Assembly: GCA_004556655.1 (NCBI GenBank)
Contig: SFGF01000035.1
Span: 1-36,004 of the forward strand
Direction of reading: 5' to 3'
From: Lachnospiraceae bacterium
GTDB lineage: Bacteria; Bacillota; Clostridia; Lachnospirales; Lachnospiraceae
Length of the DNA: 36,004 bases
Shown: piece after piece, positions 24,861-32,497 of the stretch
How positions within the stretch are numbered: position 1 is the first letter of the stretch
How the letters are laid out: the number at the start of each line of letters is the position of its first letter
Notes under the pieces: generated by a model
Databases searched by the model: none
Told to the model about the DNA's origin: nothing
The model's input: the letters and a program-made list of their open reading frames with translations, nothing else
Made by a program: the position numbers and the translations under genes

Positions 24861-26297
24861 TTAAACTGTTCCATGTTTTTTACTCGGACGATCCTCTCGC
24901 TTTGTATAAAGCATTTCGAAAGCACCAATCACATATTTTCTTGTATCCTCAGCTTCGATGATCGTATCCACATATCCTCTTCTTGCTGCGGACAGTACGC
25001 TGGACTGTAAAGTTGCATATTCTGCTGCTTTTTCATTGATTGTAGCAATATCAGAATCCGCATACATGATCTTTGCTGCCAGTTTGGCATCCATCATACC
25101 GATTTCTGCGGTAGGCCATGCATATACCATATCTGCACCGATGGATTTGCTGTTCATTGCCAGGTAAGCGCTTCCGTAAGCTTTTCCTACGATAACATTT
25201 ACCTTCGGCACGGTAGCATTTGCAAATGCATAGGTCAGCTGAGCCACTGCTTTTGCCATATTTGCTTCGGAACATTTGGTTGCTTTAAAACCTGTAACAT
25301 TCGTCAGGGTAAGTACCGGAATATTGAAAGCATCACAGAAATTCACAAATTCTGCCGCTTTTTTTGCTCCTCTTACAGAAAGGACGGAATCCATACTTTC
25401 AACAAGAGTTCCCTCTGCATCATATATTTCACTTCTATTGGCTACAGCACCTACAGTTGTTCCATTCAGTTTGATAAAGCCACATACCATATCCTTTGCG
25501 TAATCAGCCTTTACTTCAAAGAATACATTGTTATCACTGATCTGTGACAGTGCGATAGACGTATCCCCTGCACAATTTGCCAGATCCTTGCATACTCTGT
25601 TCAAATCATCTGTACACTCTTCGTAGGACATGTCATCTTCATTGTTTGCCGGAAGCAGTGATACCAGAGCACGGATCTGAGCCAGTACATCTGCCTCGCT
25701 TCCTCTAAAATCAACAAGACCTGCTTCTTTTCCCTGATATTCTGCAGAAGAAGTATCACATTTGGAAATCTCATTGCCCTCGATCGCATTCGGAGAATTT
25801 ACAAATAATTTTCCTTTTTTATCTTCCATCAGAGTAAAGTCTGTCAATGCGGGAATCAGTGCCATTCCGCCGCCGCAGGTTCCAAAGATACCTGTAATCT
25901 GAGGAATCACACCACTTGCCTTTGTCTGCTGCATGTAAATCTCACCGAAACCATTCAGTGCATCTGTAGCTTCCTGCAGACGTAAACCTGCACAGTCAAC
26001 CAAACCAATGACAGGTGCCCCTGTTTTCATTGCAAAATCATACAGTCTTGCAATTTTCTTTGCATGCATCTCACCGATTGTTCCGTTCAGTACCGATACA
26101 TCCTGGCTGTAAACATATACCAGGTTGCCGTCGATCACACCGTAACCGGTTATGACTCCATCAGAAGGTGTCTCTTTTGCAGATAAGTTGAAATCTGTAT
26201 TTCTTGCTGTGATCTGTCCACCGATTTCAACAAAACTGTTTGCATCAAGTAAAGAAGCAATTCTTGTACTTGCTGCGCTTTGTGCTGTATTGCTCAT
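24861..26297 (-). CDS. Acyl-CoA carboxyltransferase (MmdA-like)
   Basis: 478 residues in two crotonase-type halves. Boxes such as GLRLQEATDALNGFGEIY, FGTCGGGMALIPALTDF and the C-terminal GKAYGSAYLAMNSKS identify an acyl-CoA/biotin carboxyltransferase, close in layout to methylmalonyl-CoA or glutaconyl-CoA decarboxylase alpha subunits. It is the first gene of the operon with a biotin carrier, OadG-like subunit and Na+ pump, and a second carboxyltransferase (OadA type) follows. Substrate candidates are methylmalonyl-CoA and malonyl-CoA; none is proven. GGAGGG precedes the ATG. Confidence 0.85.
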   Translation of the reverse strand: MSNTAQSAASTRIASLLDANSFVEIGGQITARNTDFNLSAKETPSDGVITGYGVIDGNLVYVYSQDVSVLNGTIGEMHAKKIARLYDFAMKTGAPVIGLVDCAGLRLQEATDALNGFGEIYMQQTKASGVIPQITGIFGTCGGGMALIPALTDFTLMEDKKGKLFVNSPNAIEGNEISKCDTSSAEYQGKEAGLVDFRGSEADVLAQIRALVSLLPANNEDDMSYEECTDDLNRVCKDLANCAGDTSIALSQISDNNVFFEVKADYAKDMVCGFIKLNGTTVGAVANRSEIYDAEGTLVESMDSVLSVRGAKKAAEFVNFCDAFNIPVLTLTNVTGFKATKCSEANMAKAVAQLTYAFANATVPKVNVIVGKAYGSAYLAMNSKSIGADMVYAWPTAEIGMMDAKLAAKIMYADSDIATINEKAAEYATLQSSVLSAARRGYVDTIIEAEDTRKYVIGAFEMLYTKREDRPSKKHGTV

Positions 26298-26356
26298 TCT
26301 TCAGCCCTCCATTTTCTATTATAAAATTATGTGAAAACAAATTTCAGCCAATTATA

Positions 26357-26385
26357 ATTTTACTATTTTTCTCTTTTTTTTTCAA
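26357..26385 (-). promoter_or_regulatory. Promoter of the decarboxylase operon
   Basis: TTGAAA (26380-26385), 17-base spacer and TAAAAT (26357-26362) on the minus strand, about 60 bases before the first gene. Confidence 0.55.
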
Positions 26386-26423
26386 TAGCTTTTGACAAAA
26401 AAATGACGATATCATCCAATTGT

Positions 26424-27650
26424 CTAATATAATGTCAGATGCTTCGGTATTCCATTTTCATAGATGACCGGAGCCTCCCCCTGAATCAGCGGCTTCAGAT
26501 AATTCATCATTTTTTCGGTCACATCGTTTCCAGCTTCATTGATATAGTCAGCCGGAACTTTTTTCTCCTGATTGGAAACCTGACCAACCGGAATTCCTGT
26601 GAATCTTACCTGATACGGTTCATCACTGATCCGCTCTACCGCTGCCATCAGACCGCTTTTCCCCTCCAGAGCCATCTGACATGCCGTCATACCAAGCATT
26701 CTTGATTCCTGAATATCCGTTGCGCTGGCAATATGGGATGCGCATCTCTGCATAAGATTCAGTTCTATCGAACGTACCTTACATCCTATTTCTCTTCGAA
26801 CAGCATCTTCCAGCACTCTTGCACTTCCTGCTATATAGCTGTGTCCGAAAGTATCTACGGCACCGCTTTGAACGGATTCGGAAATATAGACACCGTCTTT
26901 ATCTTTGATTCCTTCGCTGATTGCTACCAGCACACTGTCATAGGTTTTCAGTTCATTCTTTACATCCTCCAGAAACCTCTCAATGGAAAATGCCGGTTCG
27001 CATAGATAAATCAGGTTTGGTCCTTTGGCACCATTATTTCTTGCCAGCGCAGAAGCTGCCGTAAGCCATCCGGCATTTCTGCCCATTACTTCCACAATTG
27101 TAACCGCTTTTGTATCATACACATGGCAGTCCCTTTCCAATTCTGCAAATGTGGTACCAATATACTTGGCTGCAGAACCGAATCCGGGGCAATGATCCGT
27201 ACCCACAAGATCATTGTCAATGGTTTTCGGCGCACCTACAATCATAATATCATCAATTTTTTTCTCACGGCAATAAGCAGACAGCTTATCCACCGTATCC
27301 ATAGAATCATTGCCTCCTGCATACACAAAATAAGCGATTCCATTCTTTCGAAATATCTGGATGATTTCCTCCAGCTGGCTGCTGTCCTCATCGGGATTCT
27401 TTAATTTGAATCTGCATGATCCAAGAGCAGCTGCCGGTGTCTGACAAAGAATATCAAGTTCTCCGGTACCTGATATTTTGTTTCTGAGATCAACAAAACG
27501 CTCCTCCAGCACACCTTTAATTCCATTTACAGCCCCCCAGATTCCGTCTACCTCCCGAGATGACATGGCTGCTGCAATAACACCTGCCACGGTTGCATTG
27601 ATTGCTGCTGTAGGACCACCTGACTGCGCTACCAATAGATTTTTCATCAT
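26424..27650 (-). CDS. Phosphofructokinase, pyrophosphate-dependent type
   Basis: 408 residues. The phosphate-donor loop reads GGNDS (112-116): the residue equivalent to E. coli PFK Gly104 is Asp, and PKTIDND (141-147) has Lys where ATP enzymes have Gly. Both are signatures of PPi dependence. D145 is the likely catalytic base. The usual first Asp of the loop is Asn here. It phosphorylates fructose 6-phosphate reversibly. Two adjacent ATGs follow GGAGG, and the second (27647) has better spacing. It is transcribed alone from its own promoter and has a hairpin in the leader. Confidence 0.85.
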   Translation of the reverse strand: MMKNLLVAQSGGPTAAINATVAGVIAAAMSSREVDGIWGAVNGIKGVLEERFVDLRNKISGTGELDILCQTPAAALGSCRFKLKNPDEDSSQLEEIIQIFRKNGIAYFVYAGGNDSMDTVDKLSAYCREKKIDDIMIVGAPKTIDNDLVGTDHCPGFGSAAKYIGTTFAELERDCHVYDTKAVTIVEVMGRNAGWLTAASALARNNGAKGPNLIYLCEPAFSIERFLEDVKNELKTYDSVLVAISEGIKDKDGVYISESVQSGAVDTFGHSYIAGSARVLEDAVRREIGCKVRSIELNLMQRCASHIASATDIQESRMLGMTACQMALEGKSGLMAAVERISDEPYQVRFTGIPVGQVSNQEKKVPADYINEAGNDVTEKMMNYLKPLIQGEAPVIYENGIPKHLTLY

Positions 27651-27666
27651 TTTCCTCCTTAAAAAT

Positions 27667-27697
27667 AAGGGGATGCTGTTTGCCTCATCGCAACATC
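27667..27697 (-). promoter_or_regulatory. Hairpin in the pfk leader
   Basis: On the minus strand GGGGATGTTG and CAGCATCCCC form a stem closed by a 12-base loop. It ends in CTTATTTTT, just before the GGAGG of pfk. It may be an attenuator or a stabilising leader hairpin. Confidence 0.5.
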
Positions 27698-27725
27698 CCC
27701 CCTCACTATTTTACTTGACCTGATT

Positions 27726-27754
27726 ACTATATACATTAACACAAAATGTTCCAA
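27726..27754 (-). promoter_or_regulatory. pfk promoter
   Basis: TTGGAA (27749-27754), 17-base spacer, TATAGT (27726-27731) on the minus strand. Transcription would start about 25 bases before the leader hairpin. Confidence 0.55.
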
Positions 27755-27777
27755 TTGCCAATAGCAAACTTGGCAAT

Positions 27778-27809
27778 GAAATGAGCGACCCTGACGGATC
27801 GCTCATTTC
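27778..27809 (-). terminator. Terminator of the YARHG gene
   Basis: Stem GAAATGAGCGA / TCGCTCATTTC (11 bases) with a 10-base loop, directly after the minus-strand gene. The T-run is short (TTTC). Confidence 0.65.
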
Positions 27810-27811
27810 AC

Positions 27812-28684
27812 TTACTGATTCAGATTATGTGCTTTTTCATAATTTGTTATAAACTTAAGATTTTCGATCTCAATAGAATTCAAATAAGAGTTATCAAACT
27901 GCTCCGGAGGTATGGAAGGTGTATACCAACTTTTTCCTTCAAAATAAGAAGCAATTTCTTCCGTCTTAAAAATTCGTCCGTGACGGGCATAAATCTCATT
28001 TCGCGCAATCCTGACTTCCCATTCACTGAGAGAATTCAGATCCGCATTTGTTAAGTATCTTGTACTGCTGTCCGAAATAACATAATCATCACTGTCATCT
28101 TTCACCACCGGTGCCTGGGTCGGAACAGGGGTTGGCTGCTGGGTCGGTACCGGAGTAACTTCCTGAGTCGGTACCGGAGTAACTTCCTGGGTTGGAACAG
28201 GCGTTTCTTCCTGGATAACCTCCGGTGTTGCTCCCACTATATCTTCCTCTGCAGATCCCTGTGCTTCCGGGGTAACTTCCGCAATATTCCTACTTTGCTC
28301 CATCTCCTCTTTCATCTCTTCATTTAACTGAGGAACACGTTCATTTTCCGTTTCTTTTCCTGACTTCACCAGAAAAATCACACCTGCCACAATCGCAACT
28401 ACCAACAGTATGATAATTACACCAAGTATAATAAATGTGATTTTTTCTTTTTTCTCTTCTTTTTCCCACTCCGCGTCAATATTTTCTTTTTTCTTACGTT
28501 CTGACCGTTTTTTCCCCGGTTGTTCTTTTCTTTCAGAGGAACCTCCTGAAGTACCATAACCATATCCCATTCCTTTGGTCACATCAGATTCCATTCCCGA
28601 ATCTTCTGTTTCCACACGGGCACCGCAGGCAGGACAAAAAAGCTCATCATCTTCGAGCTTATTTCCACACTTTTCACAAAACAT
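27812..28684 (-). CDS. Zinc-ribbon membrane protein with YARHG domain
   Basis: 290 residues. A zinc ribbon is formed by C3, C6, C17 and C20, followed by a highly charged Lys/Glu segment (about 50-80), a membrane helix at about 82-107, a disordered stalk with four TPVPTQ copies (161-190), and a C-terminal YARHG domain (IYARHG at 231-236). The topology would put the zinc ribbon in the cytoplasm and the YARHG domain outside, at or in the cell wall. YARHG domains are assumed to act in the cell envelope, with no known reaction. GGGAGG precedes the ATG. It has its own promoter and terminator. Confidence 0.85.
   Translation of the reverse strand: MFCEKCGNKLEDDELFCPACGARVETEDSGMESDVTKGMGYGYGTSGGSSERKEQPGKKRSERKKKENIDAEWEKEEKKEKITFIILGVIIILLVVAIVAGVIFLVKSGKETENERVPQLNEEMKEEMEQSRNIAEVTPEAQGSAEEDIVGATPEVIQEETPVPTQEVTPVPTQEVTPVPTQQPTPVPTQAPVVKDDSDDYVISDSSTRYLTNADLNSLSEWEVRIARNEIYARHGRIFKTEEIASYFEGKSWYTPSIPPEQFDNSYLNSIEIENLKFITNYEKAHNLNQ
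28109..28204. repeat. 24-base tandem repeats encoding TPVPTQ units
   Basis: Four units of about 24 bases within the YARHG gene encode TPVPTQ plus two variable residues. The two middle copies differ by only a few bases. Such repeats can change number by slippage and vary stalk length. Confidence 0.75.
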
Positions 28685-28699
28685 TCAATTTCCTCCCTT

Positions 28700-28721
28700 T
28701 TCCTGCCACATATAGCAGGAA
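28700..28721 (-). promoter_or_regulatory. Leader hairpin before the YARHG gene
   Basis: Perfect 7-base inverted repeat TTCCTGC / GCAGGAA with an 8-base loop, just upstream of the GGGAGG ribosome site. Confidence 0.4.
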
Positions 28722-28738
28722 GTATTCCTGTTTTTTTC

Positions 28739-28767
28739 AGTATATAACGAATCCTGTAAAAACACAA
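28739..28767 (-). promoter_or_regulatory. Promoter of the YARHG gene
   Basis: TTGTGT (28762-28767), 17-base spacer, TATACT (28739-28744) on the minus strand. Confidence 0.5.
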
Positions 28768-28828
28768 GGAAAATGTCGGCCCGAACATTTCTATCTCATT
28801 ACAAAAAACGAAAGAAAATCAAACATTT

Positions 28829-30034
28829 TTATTTTTGCAGATATTGTTCCTCCACCTGCTTAAGACACCAGCCGTAATCAATCTCATCCACCTGCCTCTG
28901 GGCATAAATCGGATATTCTTTCAGTAATTCATTTCCCAGAAAATATTGAACCTTCCCCACTTGCTGCCCTTCTTTCACCGGAGCTTTTAATTTTGAAGGA
29001 ATCTGATAATTAACCCTGACATTTTCATCCTGACGCAAAAGGAGAGAGAGAGAGATTTCTGACTGATCAGTTCCAAAGTCCACCGGTGTCATTGCCGTTT
29101 CACCAATCTTCATGCCTTCGTATTGTCCATTTTCCACAGGTATACTTCCCAGATTTTTTGGTTCAAACACATCTCTGTAATTATAATTCCGAAGACCATA
29201 TGTCATAAGTTTTCTGGTATCTGCCCACTTATATCCTTTATTATTCGGCCATCCACACGCCAGCAAGGATACAATCAGTGTTTTTCCTTCCCACTGAAGA
29301 GCTCCCACATAACAGTAGCCGGCATCTGCAGTAAAACCTGTTTTTCCTGTTAATGCCCCATCCATCATATTAAGAAAAGAATTATGATTCGTACAATTAT
29401 AAGTTTTTGTATGACTGTTATTCCAGAACGTATAGGAGGGCATCCTTGTAATCTCAAGAAACATGTCCTTTTGCGGTGATTCCATAATACAGTATCTGAG
29501 AATTCTGGCAAGATCTACAGCTGTAGTACTATGAACTCCATGTTCATCTTCAGCATCCAGCCCGTTTGGTGTTATAAAATATGTATGCTCACAACCAATC
29601 TCCCTGGCTTTCAGATTCATTTTCTCAGCAAATGCTTCCACGCTCCCTGCTATATGCTCCGCTATCATTACCGCCGCATCATTATCTGAATTCAGCATCA
29701 AAGCAAACAAAAGGTCATTGAGCCAAAACTGTTCCCCTTCTTTTACACCCATATGTACTTTGGGCTGACTGGCCGCATATGCAGATGCAGTCACCAGTTC
29801 ATCCGGATGTCCCAGTTCCAACGCCAGAATGCAAGTCATGACCTTGGTCGTACTCGCCATCGGCATCTGATTTTCTCCATCTTTAGAATATAAAACACGT
29901 CCAGAGTCTGCATCCATCAGACAAGCGGAACGTGCATATAGTTCTGTATCTTCCATCTCCGCAGCATGACAGAGCCACGGGCAGCCTGCCAACAACCATA
30001 TCATTGCCAGCAGACTCATCCATACCTTTCTCAT
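28829..30034 (-). CDS. dacF: D-alanyl-D-alanine carboxypeptidase (DacF-like)
   Basis: 401 residues. Penicillin-binding motifs are complete: S61-T-T-K64 (nucleophile), S116-D-N118, and K231-T-G. It removes the terminal D-Ala of peptidoglycan stem peptides and has a C-terminal domain of the PBP5 type. The N-terminus is a signal peptide; a lipobox-like LAGC at 15-18 competes with a normal cleavage site after CHAA. The frame is open to 30118, but GGAGG lies 8 bases before the ATG at 30034. It follows scpB in the same direction. Confidence 0.9.
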   Translation of the reverse strand: MRKVWMSLLAMIWLLAGCPWLCHAAEMEDTELYARSACLMDADSGRVLYSKDGENQMPMASTTKVMTCILALELGHPDELVTASAYAASQPKVHMGVKEGEQFWLNDLLFALMLNSDNDAAVMIAEHIAGSVEAFAEKMNLKAREIGCEHTYFITPNGLDAEDEHGVHSTTAVDLARILRYCIMESPQKDMFLEITRMPSYTFWNNSHTKTYNCTNHNSFLNMMDGALTGKTGFTADAGYCYVGALQWEGKTLIVSLLACGWPNNKGYKWADTRKLMTYGLRNYNYRDVFEPKNLGSIPVENGQYEGMKIGETAMTPVDFGTDQSEISLSLLLRQDENVRVNYQIPSKLKAPVKEGQQVGKVQYFLGNELLKEYPIYAQRQVDEIDYGWCLKQVEEQYLQK

Positions 30035-30126
30035 ATATGTATCCTCCATATTTATCTTTCTATTGACAATATATGAAAGATACTTCCGTAATATTACCGG
30101 ATTATTTCTGACTTTCATGAATGATG

Positions 30127-30146
30127 ATGTCTGCGTCAGCAGACAT
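30127..30146 (-). repeat. Hairpin between scpB and dacF
   Basis: Perfect 8-base inverted repeat ATGTCTGC / GCAGACAT with a 4-base loop, just after the scpB stop. There is no T-run, so it is more likely an mRNA processing or stabilising hairpin than a terminator. Confidence 0.5.
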
Positions 30147-30157
30147 GTCTGTTTACT

Positions 30158-30721
30158 TTAAACATCAAGTTTAAGCTGAATCTCTTCCTCTGCCTCTGCC
30201 TTGAAGTCTTCCAGTTTCACAGGATTTATTGTAGGCAGATCATCCGTGGACTGTACTCCGAAATTTCTCAAAAATTCTTCTGTTGTTCCAAAAAGAATGG
30301 GTCTTCCGGGTGCATCCAGTCTTCCCAATTCCTGGATCAGATTATATTCCACCAGTTTATTTACTGCATGATCACACTTGACCCCTCTGATCTTTTCAAT
30401 CTCCTGTTTCGTGACCGGCTGTTTATAGGCTATGATGGAAAGTGTTTCCAGCATCACATCCGTAAGAACCGCTTTTTTCGGCTGCAGAGCAATCTGAACC
30501 AGATATTCATAATACTCCTGCTTTGTACACATCTGAAAAGCGCCATCCAGTTCCACAATTTTAATTCCTCTGTCTGCCGCTTGATATTTCAGCATCATAT
30601 TTCTGATTATTTTTTCTGTTGTATGGATATCATGTCCTATCGCTTTTGCAATTCTGGAAACTTCAACAGATTCTCCGGCACTAAATAATATAGCTTCAAT
30701 AGCTGCTTCAATCTTTTCCAT
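30158..30721 (-). CDS. scpB: Segregation and condensation protein B
   Basis: 187 residues with two winged-helix domains (about 1-80 and 85-165) and a short acidic tail. Boxes AIEAILFSAGESV and LSIIAYKQPVTKQEIEKIRGV are characteristic. ScpB dimers bind ScpA and complete the SMC condensin. GAGGAG precedes the ATG at 30721, so the longer frame to 30751 is not used. The start lies within the end of scpA (14-base overlap), giving coupled translation. Confidence 0.95.
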   Translation of the reverse strand: MEKIEAAIEAILFSAGESVEVSRIAKAIGHDIHTTEKIIRNMMLKYQAADRGIKIVELDGAFQMCTKQEYYEYLVQIALQPKKAVLTDVMLETLSIIAYKQPVTKQEIEKIRGVKCDHAVNKLVEYNLIQELGRLDAPGRPILFGTTEEFLRNFGVQSTDDLPTINPVKLEDFKAEAEEEIQLKLDV

Positions 30722-31523
30722 CGTTCTGCTCCTCACCCGGTTCCCTGCCATCTATCTGTAATTTCTCCGGCTGTTCCCCGTACTTCAATGATGTGATTTC
30801 AATATCATCAAATAACTGTTCCTGTCTGATCTGTATAACACCTGTTTTCATCAGTTCCAGTATTGCCAGAAAAGTTACAATAACCTGGACTTTACCTGAC
30901 TGTTTTTCTAAAAGCCCCCGGAATGAAAAATGCTTATGTGTCAGTGCATATTGACAAAGGTCTGTCATTTTATCTTCCAGACTGACTTCTTCTTTTTCAA
31001 TTTTTCCGAATTTACTTCGGATCGGATCTACTTTATCTTCCTGTTTTTTAATAATAGATCGATAAATCTCCTGTAGTTTTGCCAGAGTAAGATCCCCGAT
31101 CAGTTCCTCCACATCTACCGGCTGCCGATACTCAAGGACATCTTTGGGCATCGTATTTTTCTTATATACACATCGGGACGCATCCGCCATCCTGTCCCTG
31201 AGCTCATATGACATATATTTATACATTTTATATTCAAGAAGTTTCTGGACCAGTTCCTCTCTGGGATCCTCTTCTTCTCCTTCTTCATTCACTTCACGAG
31301 GGAGAAGCATCTTACATTTAATATCCAGAAGTGTAGCGGCCATCACCATAAACTCACTCATAACATTCAGATCTTCCTGCTGCATCTGACGGATATAATC
31401 CATGTACTGTTCCGTTATCTCCACAATCGGAATATCATATATATCAATCTTATTTTTATCAATTAAATGAAGCAAAAGATCCAACGGTCCTTCAAAAACC
31501 GGAAGTTTCACAGGAATTCCCAT
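30708..31523 (-). CDS. scpA: Segregation and condensation protein A
   Basis: 271 residues. The kleisin N-terminus VFEGPLDLLLHLIDKNKIDIYDIPI that binds the SMC neck is clear, followed by an acidic linker and a C-terminal winged helix (about 190-250) that binds the SMC head. Length fits the family. It overlaps scpB and has an AGG-rich leader with no perfect ribosome site. A phosphoesterase gene lies 76 bases upstream. Confidence 0.95.
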   Translation of the reverse strand: MGIPVKLPVFEGPLDLLLHLIDKNKIDIYDIPIVEITEQYMDYIRQMQQEDLNVMSEFMVMAATLLDIKCKMLLPREVNEEGEEEDPREELVQKLLEYKMYKYMSYELRDRMADASRCVYKKNTMPKDVLEYRQPVDVEELIGDLTLAKLQEIYRSIIKKQEDKVDPIRSKFGKIEKEEVSLEDKMTDLCQYALTHKHFSFRGLLEKQSGKVQVIVTFLAILELMKTGVIQIRQEQLFDDIEITSLKYGEQPEKLQIDGREPGEEQNDGKD

Positions 31524-31599
31524 AGTTGCCTAATCCTCATTTCTCTGTCCTGATATCATTTTTCCATCTGATATATTCTACAGGCAAATGCCCGACTTT

Positions 31600-32400
31600 T
31601 CAAGAATATTCTATCTCCACTACTGTCAGCTCACGCGGATTTCTGATCCTGACCGGTATCGTATGTTCTCCCAATCCTGCGCTGACAATCATATTGGAGT
31701 TCCCATGACTTCGTATTCCACAGCAAAGTCCGGAAAAAATATGAAAGTCCGGTGTCACAACCCCTGTTCTCTCTCCCAGTAATATGACTCCTCCATGGTA
31801 ATGTCCGGATAACGTAAGATCTGCTCCCCAATTCATGTAATCCTCGGCATACCTGGGATTATGTGCCAAAAGGACTGTATATCTATTCCTATCCGGTCTT
31901 CCAAATATCTTTTCTAATTCACCAGCCATATCTTTTTTCCGAAACCCTTTTTCATAAAAATCTTCTCCGGCATTCAGTCCATATATCGTAAATGGGATTC
32001 CTTTTACGGTCAATTCGATTTTCCGGTTAAGCAGACGAATAGCATTTGTCCGGGCAATAGCATTTTCATACTTTGCTCCCATGTCTCCATACGTTTCCTG
32101 ATGTAGGATGATCCTCTGTTCATGATTTCCGTTTGCATAAAGTACCGTATATCTCTGTGACAATCTTTCCATAAACTGCACTCCCGGGCCAAGATCTGCA
32201 CCTGGTTTCCCCAATATCACATCACCGCCGACCATTACCAGATCCGGGGCACATATTTCCAGAAGTTTAAAAAGATTTTTTTCATTCTCCCCCACCACGC
32301 AGTTATGCATATCTGTCAAAAACGCAATTTTCACTTTCCCTTTTTCAATTGTTTTATTGCTTTTCAGCTGATAGCTGCGAATGATTGTCTTTGATTTCAT
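31600..32400 (-). CDS. YkuE-like metallophosphoesterase
   Basis: 266 residues. Metal boxes in order: LTDMHN, GGDVILG, GNHEQR, AHNPRY, and SGHYHGG, with the GHxHGG end typical of YkuE/LpxH-like enzymes. Unlike many relatives it has no N-terminal membrane helix, so it is probably cytosolic. The substrate is unknown; YkuE relatives act on UDP-lipids or at the envelope. GGAGAA precedes the ATG. It is located between rny and scpA and could share a transcript with scpAB. Confidence 0.85.
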   Translation of the reverse strand: MKSKTIIRSYQLKSNKTIEKGKVKIAFLTDMHNCVVGENEKNLFKLLEICAPDLVMVGGDVILGKPGADLGPGVQFMERLSQRYTVLYANGNHEQRIILHQETYGDMGAKYENAIARTNAIRLLNRKIELTVKGIPFTIYGLNAGEDFYEKGFRKKDMAGELEKIFGRPDRNRYTVLLAHNPRYAEDYMNWGADLTLSGHYHGGVILLGERTGVVTPDFHIFSGLCCGIRSHGNSNMIVSAGLGEHTIPVRIRNPRELTVVEIEYS

Positions 32401-32444
32401 ATATTTTTCTCCTAACTACAGGATTTGCCTATAATACGAAAATA

Positions 32445-32468
32445 GCGGGGACATATATCCGTCCCCGC
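32445..32468 (-). terminator. Terminator of rny
   Basis: Perfect 8-base stem GCGGGGAC / GTCCCCGC with an 8-base loop, followed on the minus strand by TATTTTC, 30 bases after the rny stop. Confidence 0.8.
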
Positions 32469-32497
32469 CTCATTGTTGAACTTTTAAGAAAGCTGTT

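Noticed and set aside
24069..25010. 313-codon plus-strand frame opposite the OadG-like and MmdA-like genes
   Set aside because: Antisense to two clear genes; Cys/Phe-rich composition typical of a mirror frame.
28109..28204. Short tandem repeats as a possible CRISPR array
   Set aside because: They are in frame, encode TPVPTQ units and have no spacers.
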